Shown here one piece after another: positions 33,914-46,460 of a stretch of DNA of 64,000 bases (its first letter is position 1; each line of letters opens with the position of its first letter). The position numbers were made by a program, and so were the translations under genes. The stretch is taken from the NCBI GenBank assembly GCA_037074615.1, contig CM073527.1:23560848-23624847 (forward strand), in the 5' to 3' direction. The DNA is from Leucaena leucocephala (Eukaryota > Streptophyta > Magnoliopsida > Fabales > Fabaceae). The notes beneath the pieces were generated by a model. That model did no database searches and was not told the origin of the DNA. It saw only the letters and a program-made list of their open reading frames with translations.

Positions 33914-35751
33914 GTTTTCCAGCTTCAAAATTTCCAATTTTTCAATATCTTGTGCATATATTGCTGGCTTTTGGTTTTCATGCAGAAAATATGTTGTTGA
34001 AATATGACGGTTATTGTCATTACTACAGTAATCGGCAAAGATAATACGTTCCATTATTTTCTATCAGCTAAAATGATCTTAAGAAACCAGGGTTGGCTTC
34101 AGAGGACACTCTAATATCGTGCTGGTTCAAGGTTTTTTTATTCTTTTCCAGGTTGTGAGACTAGCACTACTGAAAAAGTTGAACATGTTTTTCTCTGAGA
34201 ACATTTTCTTCTGGTGGGAGGGAAATGTTCCTGTTGTGACTTTTTATATAAAACTAAAAAATTATCTTTACAGTGGTGAAGAATCAATTCCTTTGGAGCT
34301 TTATGTTTGAGTTGGGTAAGGATGTAATTATTAGTGTGAGTGCTTTGAAGTGCGGTTCAGGAGGCAAGGCTGACCATCTATTGTACAATGCAGGACCGCT
34401 TTTAACACTAGTGCCTGTCATAAAGAGCTTAAAGCCTTGATTTGAGCCCGTGCTTTTTACAGCCGAAAAGGCACCTTTACAATGCCTAGAAACAGAGATT
34501 TTTACCACAGGAATATAATCCCTTTCTGACTCACCTCGCGTCAAAAGATTAAATTCGAAGAGCCCTCTTTAATAAAAAGTCATTATTTTCCCTCGTTAAC
34601 TAGAAAAAGCCAGGTCCTCATCCTCCAAACGATAACTTTAAGCTCAGAAAAGGCACTTTTGCAGAATGGAAAAAAGATGCATTGATGCAGATTTATTTTC
34701 TCATAGCGGCCCTGACACGTTCACCCCTCCCTATACGAAAACAGAGCACCAACGAGGATTTTGTACACTAATATTGATCCTTCATAGCAAAGATCCTAGG
34801 ATTAACGGGAAAAAACCTTAGCTTTCGAAGCCATAGAGACAGCGTCCGTTAATTTCAAAGTAACGTCACGTGATCTAATTTTGTCATGAAAAGGGGAGGG
34901 TGTAACTAGTGGAAAATCTATTCATTTTATACAATCTCAAATGCAAGAATAATTTATGCAGGGGAGAGTTGATACAGATTTAAATTAAATGTCCTGTTCT
35001 GCAAGAACATACAAGACCAAGTTGAAACAGTGTCCTAATTAATTTCAAGTTTTCAGCATTGGGCTCCATATGCACCTCAACTCCTCGCCTTGATTTGCTT
35101 GACTGGCCTGATACGGTGTCGTTTCTCCTACTTGGATCCTGGGATTTTCCTTTTTTTTCAATTTTTTTCCAGAAAAGGAGATGATATTCTTGAATCTTGA
35201 ACCACTTGCTTCTCCTTATATGGCGAACTTAATATGAATTCTTTCTGATATAGCAAACATGAAAGCTGTGGGGCATACGTAGGGCAAAGCCAGCTCTTCA
35301 TATTTTGTAGGCCCGTTCATTCGCAGCTGGGGCTTTCCCTCTAAATGACTCTATGCATACTAGTTGATTAATTTTCGAAATTGAGATTGCCATTCATGGA
35401 GTAGCTAGGTTGTTAATTTCAGAAGACGCGTCCCGGAAATTTCAACATTCCTAATACTAGAGCATCATTATAAGAAAATGTTTTACTATTTGTGTTCTTG
35501 CTGTGGAAAATTTTTGGAACAGTCATCCTATTTTAAAGAAAAAAAAATCAGAAATCATGCAAATTGAGGTTTCTTAGTTGTCATCTCATCGAATTCATAT
35601 CCATTTTTTGATTGCATTGACCCCTTCTTTTTCAAATATGTAGCTACCAAGCAACTGCTTCCATATCGCACTATATATACGGATCCAAATCCCTTCCCTG
35701 TGAAGCACACTCAAAAACACATTCACAGAGTGAACAAGTAGTAATTCAGAA
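33914..35751. other. Intergenic stretch between CDF and peroxidase
   Basis: It contains the CDF 3' flank (to about 34300) and the peroxidase promoter. No gene or clear repeat is seen. Confidence 0.5.
35672..35679 (+). promoter_or_regulatory. TATA box of the peroxidase gene
   Basis: TATATATA in the context cgcacTATATATAcgg, about 75 bp upstream of the start codon, which is a normal distance for a plant gene with a short leader. Confidence 0.6.
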
Positions 35752-36805
35752 ATGAAGATCTCCTCCATCTTGATCTGCTTCGTTGTACTTGTTCCTTTCG
35801 CATTTGGTGACCTTCAGGTTGGGTTCTATATCTCAACTTGCCCACAAGCAGAGTCCATTGTACAACAAGTGGTGCAGAAGCGATTCAGCAGCGAAAATTC
35901 CACAACCGCAGACTTGCTTCGCATGCACTTTCATGACTGTTTCGTGAGAGTAAGATGTTAATTAATTAATCATCCATCTTTAGTCCATTCTTCACAACGA
36001 ACTGATGATGAGCATTATTTCCTCACATGATTGTATCATTCGTGTTTGTTTGTTCATAAAGGGGTGTGATGCATCCATACTTATAGATTCCACTGGGAAC
36101 AAGAAATCAGAAAAGGACGCGCCACCAAATAAGAGGCTAGAAGGATTCGATCTGATTGATGAGGTGAAAGAAATGCTTGAAGCGGCATGTCCTTCAACAG
36201 TATCATGCGCAGACATCATAGCACTAGCAACCAGAGACGCCGTGGTCTTGTCTGGTGGACCCAGGTACGAGGTTCCTACGGGAAGACGCGACGGGCTTGT
36301 GTCTGATTCTAATGAAGTGATGAGGAATATTCCATCACCAAACATGACTGTTTCTAAAGCTTCACAAATGTTCGCTTCAAAGGGATTCACAAAGCAAGAA
36401 ATGGTGACCCTTTTGGGTGCACACACGGTTGGGGTTGCTCACTTTAATGTGTTCAGAGATAGACTTTCAAACCCTCGGGATCCGACAATGGACAAAACCT
36501 TGTATGTAGAGCTGGTCAACAAGTGTAGTGTTCCACAAGATCCGTTTGCATCCTTGGACCAAGGAAACCTGGTTGAGAACTTTGATAACGAGTTCTATAT
36601 ACAGATACTTCTCAAAAGAGGCGTTCTGCGGCTTGACCAGAGAATTGCACTGGACAATTCTACGATGGGTTTCGTCTCTGATTTGGCATTCAATCGTGAT
36701 AAGTTCTACAAGGGCTTCGCGGATGCAATGATAAAGATGGCGAGTGTTCAAGTTCTGGTCGGAAGTGCTGGAGAAGTTCGAAAGAACTGCAGGGTTTTCA
36801 ATTAA
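35752..36805 (+). CDS. Secreted class III peroxidase lacking one conserved disulfide cysteine, 313 aa
   Basis: Haem peroxidase of the plant cell wall or apoplast. Two exons join in phase 0: 35752-35949 and 36062-36805, at GTGAGA|gtaaga and ataaag|GGG. A signal peptide (about residues 1-19) precedes mature DLQVGFYISTCPQAE. The distal site RMHFHDCFVRGCDAS has Arg57 and His61. The proximal site is LGAHTVGVAH with His187. TVSCADI and GGPRYEVPTGRRDG are intact. Of the eight disulfide cysteines, seven are present. The one expected after GVAH, equivalent to horseradish Cys177, is Phe194 (TTT at 36443-36445), while its partner Cys221 (VNKC) remains. It resembles the PER57/PER44 group, and PER57 is next to WOX12 in Arabidopsis, as here. 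The frame is fully open, so the gene is probably expressed, but folding may be altered. Confidence 0.93.
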
Positions 36806-39800
36806 TCCTTCTCTATAGGTTACTTGCTCCGTGAGTTTTATATATATTCCTGCAACTTATTTGGTTGATTTTCGTTCCCCTTGAATTACTGATAATAAAA
36901 TGCACGTGTTTCTATATATCTCTTCGTTATATATATAATATAGAAACTAGCTACAAGTAAAAATAAACAGGCAACATCGTCTGGTGTGCTTCTGATTTTT
37001 TTCCTTCATCACAATTATATCAGAGCGGGCATACTGTTAAAACGAGACTGCAAATGCATACGTAAAGTTAAAATCAGGGCAGAAGAGATTTTGCGTATCA
37101 CATAATGCTGAAATTTGATCTTCTTATCGGGGATCACGTTATGTTGGAGATGATAATTAATAGGATGGAAGTCCATCAACCGGTTTTACTTTTACTACAG
37201 AAACTACACACACTGGAAGACTATAATTAATAATTCACGTTTAGGTTTTATACATATTTATGTCACACAACGTCACCACGGATCAAAAACCAAAATTAAA
37301 AAAAACTTTATTAATGAGAACTTTTTAAAGCTATATTTTGAAGAGATTAAACAAATGCTAATCTATATTTAAATAATTGATTGGGAGAACTATAATTATA
37401 TTATAATATTATTAATATTATGAATACGATTACTATATTATGAATCAATGTCCCGCCGTTTTAATGAGTTGAACTAATAATCCAAATGTGAATTGCATAT
37501 ATATATATATATATGGTGATTCCCTGGAAGGATAAGACGCGTCTGAAAGCTGCAGGCGGGAAGAGACAATTAATTAGCGATGAAAACAATAACTAATGCT
37601 GAGGCATTACTATAAAATGCGTGAATATACTATTAATGTGATTGACAGGACGTATTACGTTTTAGTATTACCGCATCGTACATATTTCCTACAAACAGCG
37701 ACTAATTAATCATATATATATATGTATGTATATGTCCCTCACAATCTAGTTCCACGAATGAAGGGAGACAATAGCTTGTCAACAGATGAAGCCACTGTCT
37801 GTATTCAGCTTTTTCTTTTTCAAACAAGAATTAGAGTTTCTGCGTTTTTTCTTTGGGCAAACCAAAAGTAGAGTGAAGTTGCAGTGCTAGCTGCTGAATA
37901 ATATCGGTGATCACAATCATGACCAACATGCATGTTTTCTGCTCAATCGTACGAACAAGCGTTAAGGGCTCCTATTTGAGGCCTTGGAGCTACCATACTT
38001 AATTAATCACCACTCTTTATCAAATTAAATTATAAATTAAGCAGCATATATATATATACTATTAATTAGTCTCTAATAAGTTTACATGCATCATGTACAT
38101 AAGAAAATAATAACAAATCTTTTTATATTAATTAGAGTGAGTTATATAGATTGTATATACTATTAATTAGTCTCTAATAAGTTTACATGCATCATGTACA
38201 TAAGAAAATAATAACAAATCTTTTTATATTAATTAGAGTGAGTTATATAGATTGTATGACATTATCATCGTGATGTTCTATCAACAACAAAATATTTAGA
38301 TTTATTATTAATTAAAAGGTACCGTTCAATCATTTAATGAAATGTTATCTTTAATTTGTTTAAACTATTTCTCCGCCTCTTGCCTCGAGTAGGGAATGAT
38401 GTCTAATCATGTTAAAGAGAAGTTAGTCAAAGTTGGGGGCGTGTCAAAGGAAATGGGGTGGGGAAGCACGAGAGGGGGGATAGGATTGAAGTACGATGAG
38501 GACGCAAATTAAATCCAAAGAAAGATTAAAGGACGGCGTACAAGTGTCGCAGCAGCACAGTGGGAATGAAGCGCCATGAAACCCCACAACATGAATAAAT
38601 TCGACAGAGGAGACACCATCTAACCTGTTTGTTGTTCTTTTAGGGCACATGTATTCAGCAATATTCCCAGCTTTTGAAAAACAAGATGTAGCCGACTCCA
38701 TCCATCACAATAATGCTCAGGTGTAGCAGCACAGCGTTATTATATTTGATTTATGCATGGCATAACACCATGCACGCAGTGCAACAAAGCCACCAATGCA
38801 TCCCTAACTTCAAACACTGAAACCACTTTCAAAGGAAAAGGAGAGCCAATTTGAATGAGCCCCCACTTTGACTGAATGAACAAAAGGAACAGAATATATT
38901 CCATGTTGTGTTGCTGTTTCATGTGATAGCAGCGAAGTGTAGTACAATGTATATATATATAAACCACAGCCTTGCCTTACCCTCCTGATGTTGTTTTAGG
39001 ACTTAAAAGAATTTAATTAGGGCTAAAGGGTATCTGCACGAATGAATATTATTGCTTCACTAATGTGACCCAGCTTACCTTGCATACCTTCACATGCCCT
39101 TGGTTCCCCTCTAAACCCTAATTATCCCCCCACTTTACCCGTCTCTGGATATTCATGCATGATCGTCTTCTCTAATTACCATTTTGTCCATTATTTACTT
39201 ATATAGATACTAATTAACTCCTTGTTAATTAATTAGTCAGACAAAAGTACGTGGTAGATTCAATATAACCCACCGGTATCACAAAACACACTGCATTATT
39301 TCACCTCCATAGTGAAAGTGAACTAGGGTTGCCATTTCTAACCCTAGTTTTTACTTTATAAGTTCTGTCTTAGTTGTTATTGGCACATTACATGCTGCAA
39401 GTTTTGCTCAACAGTATTTATAATTAATGAATAAAGTTACAGGGTCCATATATAATATTGCTGCCTTTTCCCTAATTTGAGCTTCTTCTCTTATAGTTAA
39501 ATATCATACCCTCGTTTTAATTATATACATACATATGGAGAGAGCTTTATAAAGCAGCTTGCACTTTGGAAAATGTTCCTGTACGTAATTAGCCACTTAA
39601 AGTAGGTTCATAATTAAATAATGTGAACCTCAAGTTCTACGACTTCAGCTCTTTCCGGAGATGACCCAAACTAGATATCTCACATTCGTGCTTCTGCGAT
39701 ACATTTTCAATCAAACACAACTTTAATTAATTATTCATCCACGAGAACAAAAAAACAAAAACAAATTGATTATTTTAATTTATATGATTACTTCATGTCC

Positions 39801-40607
39801 AGTATGAGGGCAATCACTCACCTGACGTATCTACGTATTAGCCTGCTCACTTGTCTCTCGTCTTTAATTATTTATTTGAGAGTAACAAATTGTGATCATC
39901 ACCATATTTGTACACTCAATCAACTTAAGTGGACATATGGTTATCCCAAATTTAGTTCTAATTAATTAATCTAGTCAGACAAACACATTAAAATAAGGTT
40001 ATATAATTATCATTATTATTATTGTTGTAATATTATATAATTTTTTTCTAGTATTTAATATAAGATTTATTTAACTAATTTAATTATATTAATTAAAGAA
40101 GTTATTTAAATTACATATTTTATCTACAATACTATAACTATATTTTTTAACTCCCTTTCTTCTTTCTTATTTGATTATTATTGATTCTTTGAATTTTATA
40201 CAATCATATATATATATATATGTGCAAGTATATAGTTGGTGTATATAAAGGCAAAATTAAAGCCTCAGATTTCATTACATATATCCACGTGTCTGTATGT
40301 ATATTGGAGTATTTATTGAATGATAAGAAATTGGATTCTCCAAGACACTTTGTGCGGCTTACACTTGATTTTCATACTCTATTTTCTTTCTAAATATAGC
40401 TTACGTATTCATTTTTGTAAATATAGATATGGAATGTGGATGGAATTAAAGAGGGCATGAAGGGCATTTATGTAATTTAAAAGCTCAACATTCTCGTCGT
40501 GGTAAAGCTAACTGGTTATTGTGTTCAATAAACAGTACATGTTATTGTTATTGTGCCTAGGTTTCAGGTGAAGAACACATAGAAGTTAAGAGTTGCACAA
40601 CGTTGGA
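36806..40607. other. Intergenic stretch between peroxidase and the WOX pseudogene
   Basis: About 3.8 kb of AT-rich DNA with several short (AT)n runs (near 37497-37514, 38046-38058 and 40206-40221) and a perfect 101-bp tandem duplication. No gene is supported. Confidence 0.5.
38053..38254. repeat. Perfect 101-bp tandem duplication
   Basis: Two adjacent copies (38053-38153 and 38154-38254), each beginning tatatactattaattagtc. I see no differences between them, so the duplication is recent or was kept identical by conversion (an assembly artefact is also possible). Non-coding. Confidence 0.9.
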
Positions 40608-41722
40608 ATGGAGGATGAGGGTTCCGAGAGAAGTGAGAGAGTGACAGTGAGGTCAAGGTGGACTCCGAAGCCGGAGCAAATCGTTATTCTGGAGTCCATC
40701 TTCAACAGTGGGACCGTCAATCCCTCCAAGAGGACGACACCGTCAGAATCAGAGAGCTTCTCGAGAAATTCGGCACTGTTGCCCACGCCAACGTCTTCTA
40801 CTAGTTCCAGAACCGCCGCCGCCGCCAGCGCCAGTTGCAGCAGCCGCCGAGGCTCTTCATCACCACCTGCTTCAGCCTCATCATCAGGTTGATGGTGGTG
40901 CAAGTGCAAGTCCAAGTCAAAGTCCGTCTCCGTATGATCACCACCACCACCACCATCAGAGTAACCATGCCTCTGATTCTGTAGCTATGGCGGCTGCTCC
41001 TCGTCTTATCTCGCTTCTCAGGAACCAATGGATCCTCATGCTTTCTTTTTCTCTCCTGATCATATGGGTTTCCCCGGACTTGATCGCACTACTTCTGATT
41101 TGAACTTCCTTCCTGGTAATTGATTTGCATGTTCCTTGTCAGATCTTTTAACTCTTCAATTCTTATAAGTCCTCGTTTAAATTTCCATCGTTAATATTAC
41201 AGCTCGTGATAGCTAGGGTAAAATGCTAGCTATATGACCATATATGCAAGTGGGTGTGGGTAGTTTGAATAAGTTCTCCTCTTTGATGTGTGATTGATTG
41301 GGCTGAGGGATGCAGGAGAATAAAGTGGCGACTTTCCGATGATTTGACAGTTGCTGCATTTGAATTGCATGAAGCAACTTTCCCATTTCAGTTTCTGAAG
41401 GATGCTACTTTTTTCTTTTCATAGAAATTAGATTCTCATTTCTCGTCTTTAGTTAGGCTGTTTCCAATTCCCCCGTTTCGGAAAATCTCATGTTCCTTCA
41501 TACTTCTTCTCTCCTAGTCACATGTACACGTTTTGTTTTGGTCAAACATGGTCCTATATGCAAGTTGACCAAAGGAATTAAGCAAAGTTTCGCCTAAAAT
41601 ATTCACGGTTCATATATGGAGAGCCAAACATTTTGGCGCAGGACAGAACTCAGACCATCACCTATGTATATAGTTGACATTCTTATTTGAATTTCTGCAT
41701 ACATATAGTTACTATTTTGTTC

Positions 41723-41766
<44 letters not shown>

Positions 41767-41925
41767 CAGGGAGCATGACGGTGTTTATCAATGGGGTAGC
41801 AACAGAGATTCAGAGGGGGCCCATAGAAATGAAAACTATATGTTTGGTCTGGAGTTCCACTTCCTAACAATGAGTTTGGCTTCTTAATGCAGGATTTGCA
41901 GCACGGTGAAAGCTACTTTCTGGTA
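40608..41925 (+). pseudogene. WOX11/12-like homeobox pseudogene
   Basis: Remnant of a WUSCHEL-related homeobox gene of the intermediate clade. The start (ATG 40608) leads into RSRWTPKPEQIVILESIF, helix 1 of the homeodomain. The frame then slips by one base near 40730-40733 and continues as DDTVRIRELLEKFGTVAHANVFY. A TAG at 40802-40804 replaces the invariant Trp of helix 3, and FQNRR follows with about four residues missing. Further slips lead through a His-rich stretch to DPHAFFFSPDHMGFPGLDRT and a donor at 41116. The second exon (from 41770, after ttcag) has SMTVFINGVATEIQRGP, then a small deletion with frameshift, then SGVPLPNNEFGFL and LQHGESYFLV, the typical WOX11/12 C-terminus. Several independent lesions make it non-functional. 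It sits between a peroxidase and a MYB, the same place as WOX12 in Arabidopsis. Confidence 0.88.
41722..41764. repeat. (CATA)n(AT)n microsatellite in the WOX pseudogene intron
   Basis: Three CATA units followed by an uninterrupted AT run that ends a few bases before the acceptor of the second exon. Confidence 0.9.
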
Positions 41926-44900
41926 ATTAGCCCCTTGTATATGCAAATTCATTGTCATCGAGACTTGATCGATTTAGATTACATTGACTTAAGTGTTTCT
42001 ATTAAAATAATTTTCTTGTGAAATATTTTAACGCTAAACACATTTTATATGTGCTATATATATGACTTATGTATAGTGAAATTTGATATGAATTTTATTT
42101 TAATTTTATATTGACATTGATGTACGTTAAATTTGAATGAGAGCTCAAAATATATGTATAATCATCATAAAAACAAGGAGAAGTGTTAGTTTATTAATCG
42201 GTGAATATTCTGGCTTGATTTGATTTCGAAAGTACCCAACAAATTCGATCCATTTTAGGGTAGGAACGATTTCGAAAAGTGTTGATATATATATGTTGGA
42301 GAATTAAAATGCAGAGTTTTAATCCCTTTCTCAGTGTGAAGTAAGTTGAAAGAATGTTGAATTGGGGTTTCAGGTTTGAAAGGCAGCATAAGAAGGGAAA
42401 TGAAGAGAATTGTAGCTACAGGTAGACGGAAGGCTCCCTCATAATACATGTTTCATTTCTTCAATTTCCCGACTGCTCCTTTAATCTTCTTCTTCCAAAC
42501 ATGCGTGTGGATTAAGTATATTACAACCCCAACACAACCCCCCCCCCATATATATGGAACTCCTCATGTATAATCCATCTCTGAATTCCCACCAACAATA
42601 TTATACTGATACGTTGATGGATGCGTATTTGTTGTGTTTACATATGTTGTACTTGTAGACATGAATTTGTATCGTTATAAAATTTGAAGGAAACAACAAT
42701 CTCTGCTAAGGGTTGATCATATATGTATACATGTGGTGACCCTTTTTTAACGATTTGAGTTTGTCTATTCATCATTTGGAATGGAGTTAACTTTAAAAAA
42801 GAATATGTTGATAAGATACACATATAATAATAAAGGAGTAGTACGACGTACATTTTTGTTGGAAACATATCTAACTCAGTTTGACACATGTTGTCCATCT
42901 TTTTGTCCTATAAATTCCATTCGTCAAATTAAAGTAACATACGGCTACTTTGCCTCTCATGTTTGCCAGCCCCACCATTCATTGAATCTCTTTTCTCTCC
43001 TTAATTATCTTTATTAATTTTTTTTATTATTAACAAGAAAATATCAACAAAAATAACTTAAAAAATTAATTATATATTTATTATTAAGATAAACTCATCA
43101 ATTAAATACTATATTAAAGATTAAAAATATATAATTTAATTAGTGAATTAATATAGTTGAGAAGAAACAAGTGAGAACCACTTAGGGGCCCATTCAAAGG
43201 TTTTTAAGGGCTTTATGTAAGCGAAAGCTTATTAACAAGGGATAGAAAGTAAAGGGTGCTTATGGATTGCATAATATATTTTGTTTCCATTTGCCCATCC
43301 CCACCCCAGTCATTTTTCATTAACCACCCCACACTCGTGTTCCGTTCTGTGTGGTCAAAAAATATGTCTGATGCGATCTTCTTTTTCTCCTGATAGCTGA
43401 AGATTATGCATAATCTTATTAGCAAATTGCATTAGTTGTTGTGTGTGTGTATATATATATATATAACTCTTCTGTGGTATTGTGTTAATGATTCTCATGT
43501 TCGACCTTAGAAAGGGAACAAGTCAATTCAGTTCACAAGTTTAACTAACCATATGCTCATCCAAGCGCATGGCTATACTGTCTGTGAAGCGCGTGGGCAT
43601 ATGCTAGGCACGCTTACATACAAGTAGCACGTGAGATTTTTTGTTTCTTTTTGTTTTGATAAAAAGTAAGGCTATAGTCCAAATAAAATAATTACACAAG
43701 AGAATTTAATCCCAATCGATTCCTTAAATAAAACAGGCAAATGTTATGTATTAAAGATTTAGATAATCTTTTTTTTTTTGCTCCTCTCTCTTGAGATATG
43801 TATTAGCCTACTAATAAGTTGTTTGATCTGTGCTATAAGTAAACTTTTAAATTGATTATTATTGTTCTCTTTCTATAAGTACTTTAGAATCTGATTATTG
43901 TAACCATTGATATGAGGCAATTGTGAAATGTTTGATATGGAAATGGAAGGAGTACCAAATTTCCGTTCTCTTTACAAACTCAACGCAATTGGGAGATGTA
44001 TTTGCGTTGAGTTTTGTAAGGGAGGGAGAAGATGAGAAATGGAAGCCCAATAGCCATAGTAAGCACGTGAGCCCAATCTCATCGAGGTCAGCCCACAACC
44101 CTCACTACTTACGAATTGAAGTCCCTATATTGTGAGACTCCCACTCTCACGCAATCACACCAACCCCTTCTCAATATTCATCAATATTTTCACACACTGT
44201 CGCTTTTTCATTCATTAAGTCGTTTGAAAATTTTGCCTTGTCCTTCCCACTCCACTCCTGATACTTCGCTTGCACATCCACAGATTTTGACACCGTCTCT
44301 ATCCTTCAAATCTAATTGGATGATTTGAATCTAGAGTTTTTTAAATGATGACTTGTTTTTCTCCAAATAGGAATTTATTTTAATTTTAGATCCCACGTCT
44401 TCTAGGATAAATACTGTTTAAAAATACCAAAAAAAAAACACATTAAGTTTGAACTATTCGGACAGTTGAAATTTATAATGATATATAAGACAACGATGGG
44501 AATGAAACGATCCGATTCGTTAAGCATATATATACTACTGAGGAGGAGTTATAGTATTTAATTGTCACGGGCATTACATGTAAAGAACACGGTCAAACAT
44601 GTAACCCCAATCGTTTACCCAATGGAAAAAGTGTAAAACCCCAACGGCATGTTTTCCCAAGTAAACAACCGATTATAATGACTCCCCCGCTTTCACTCAG
44701 ACCCAATTCAGCCTTCCTTGGCTTTGCCTCTATTCTAAAGCGCCCATGTCTACATCATCACACCTCACTCAATCACAAACCCACCATCTTTTCCCTTCTT
44801 CCTCTTGTTGCTGCCTCCCTCCAATTCCAACACTTGGCTTCTTCTTCTTCTTCTTCTTATATTTTCTCAAACACATAACTCTTAGACCTGCCCTCTCTCT

Positions 44901-45107
44901 TTTCTTCTTTTCACCTTTTCTTCCCCCCCCCCCCCTCCTTACTTTTTAGGCGCCGTTTCACCTTTCTGTGAAACTACCTCTACAAAATGGAGTTCATCTA
45001 CCACCTCCTTCTGTTTCCCCCCATTCCTCTGCAACTGTTACTGTATTACGGAACCCAATGGTGCTCTCCTCACCCACTCGACACCCACCCACGCACTCTA
45101 ACTTTCA
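41926..45107. other. Intergenic stretch between the WOX pseudogene and MYB
   Basis: AT-rich DNA with a (GT)n(AT)n tract at about 43437-43465 and two poly-C runs (about 42538-42547 and 44923-44935). Plus-strand frames at 44678-44949 are Ser/Leu/Phe-rich low-complexity translations of pyrimidine tracts and are not called. The last part is the 3' flank of the minus-strand MYB. Confidence 0.5.
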
Positions 45108-46460
45108 TCATGTAGCTCCTACTCCAAGGAAATCAATGAATGGCATGTTCATGTTATCGCCCACGTTCTCACTTTCCCCAGAAATTGAGAGGTTTGTCCT
45201 GTTGGTGGCCACTGACTCAGATACTGATATTCCTGAGTTTGACTCTGAATTTGATTTTGATTGCTCCACTCCACCCATCATCCCCTTCCCCATTCGTACT
45301 CCTCCCTCGATCCATTCCTTCCAACCCACGAACAATCTGTCGAATCCCACGTCCCCACTTTTCAACTTCGTCTCACTGGACAGACCTGTAAAAATTCCCC
45401 GGTTTAAACTTAAACGACAATGACATATATACATAATGTTAAACGAAAGACGAATCGACGAGAAGTGTACCCATTTGGGGACTCGGGTTTGGGAAAAATG
45501 CGGGGCTGAGGGAGAGATCGGTGGAGGATGAGGCATATTCATCTATGGGGTTGCTGCAGTTGGTGGATTCGCTCGCTGCATTATTTGAGAGAGATAAATT
45601 TAGAGCCTGTGGACGCATGATTTCGGAAGAAGATCTCCTCCTCCTACAACCATTCGCTTGCTCTCTGTGCTTCCTGGCCATTATCACGTGCCAGTGGTTC
45701 TTAACTGCATTATCTGTCCTCCCAGGAAACAATTTCGCTATCATGGCCCATTTGTTCCCGTACATTCTATGAGCGGACAATAATCTCGCTTCTTCTTCCT
45801 CGGAGAACGCCCTCCTGTTAATTCTGGGATCAAGCTGATTGAACCACCTCAGTCTGCAGCTTTTACCTGCAATTATCGAAACCAAACGATATAATTCGAA
45901 AACCATTAAAGTAAGTTAGTGACTTTCAGAAGCATTACAACAAAAAGTAACGCCACTGAGACACCAGGGAGAGGGAGAGAGAGGGGCACTACCATATCTT
46001 TAGAACGGGGTTGTGGATTACCTGATCTTCCTTGGAGGTGGTCGGCGATCATGTTCCAATTTTGAGGACCGAACTGAGCTACGAGCTCTCTGAGTCGGGC
46101 ATCTTCAGCTGGCCTCCAGTGGCCTCTAGCACAGAGCTTGGTGTGTCCATTTCTCAACCCAGAAGAGCTCTTAGCTTCGATGTCCTCCTCGCCGAGTTTG
46201 AAAGGCAAGCTCCTGTTCTGAGCCCTTGAGGGTCCATCAGCTTCACCGTCTCCTCTCATTGTTCCCCTGTTCTCTTGGGGCACAAATGAATGGCTCAGAA
46301 TCTGAAAACCAATCTCGCCACCAGTATGGCCAAAAGTTTTTGACCGTGAAAGTTGCGGACTTCGAACTCGAAGAGGGGATACATAAGAAGGAACTTGGGG
46401 TAAAAGATTGGCGTCCCCACAAAAACTATCACCCCCATTGTTGAAGTTTTGTGAACTCAT
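45108..46460 (-). CDS. MYB56-like: R2R3-MYB transcription factor, subgroup 21 (MYB56-like), 370 aa
   Basis: Nuclear transcription factor. Subgroup 21 MYBs act in meristem and organ-boundary growth and in secondary wall formation. Three exons join in phase: 46022-46460, 45471-45866 and 45108-45385 (introns 155 and 85 bp). R2 (about residues 111-160) starts GHWRPAEDARLRELVAQFG; R3 (about 162-212) contains the subgroup hallmark NQLDPRINRRAFSEEEEARL and KLFPGRTDNAVKNHWHVIMA. Reading through donor 45470 would give a protein about 80 residues shorter. Splicing at ATGG|gtacac to tttacag|GTCTG instead restores a C-terminus ending PFIDFLGVGAT, a motif I recall as conserved in this subgroup. The start is the ATG at 46458-46460; the frame is open a little further upstream only from a TTG. 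Position between VAR3 and WOX argues for the MYB56 ortholog, though MYB105/117 are close relatives. Confidence 0.9.

Noticed and set aside
36005..36061. Extending peroxidase exon 2 upstream to the ATG at 36005
   Set aside because: Splicing at ataaag|GGG restores the invariant FVRGCDAS across the junction, so these bases are intron.
44678..44949. Two overlapping plus-strand frames rich in Ser, Leu and Phe
   Set aside because: Translations of pyrimidine tracts including a poly-C run; no domain, no signal of coding.
44968..45423. Plus-strand Pro/Ser-rich frame of 151 codons
   Set aside because: It lacks an early ATG and is antisense to MYB exon 3, which gains a conserved C-terminus when read on the minus strand.
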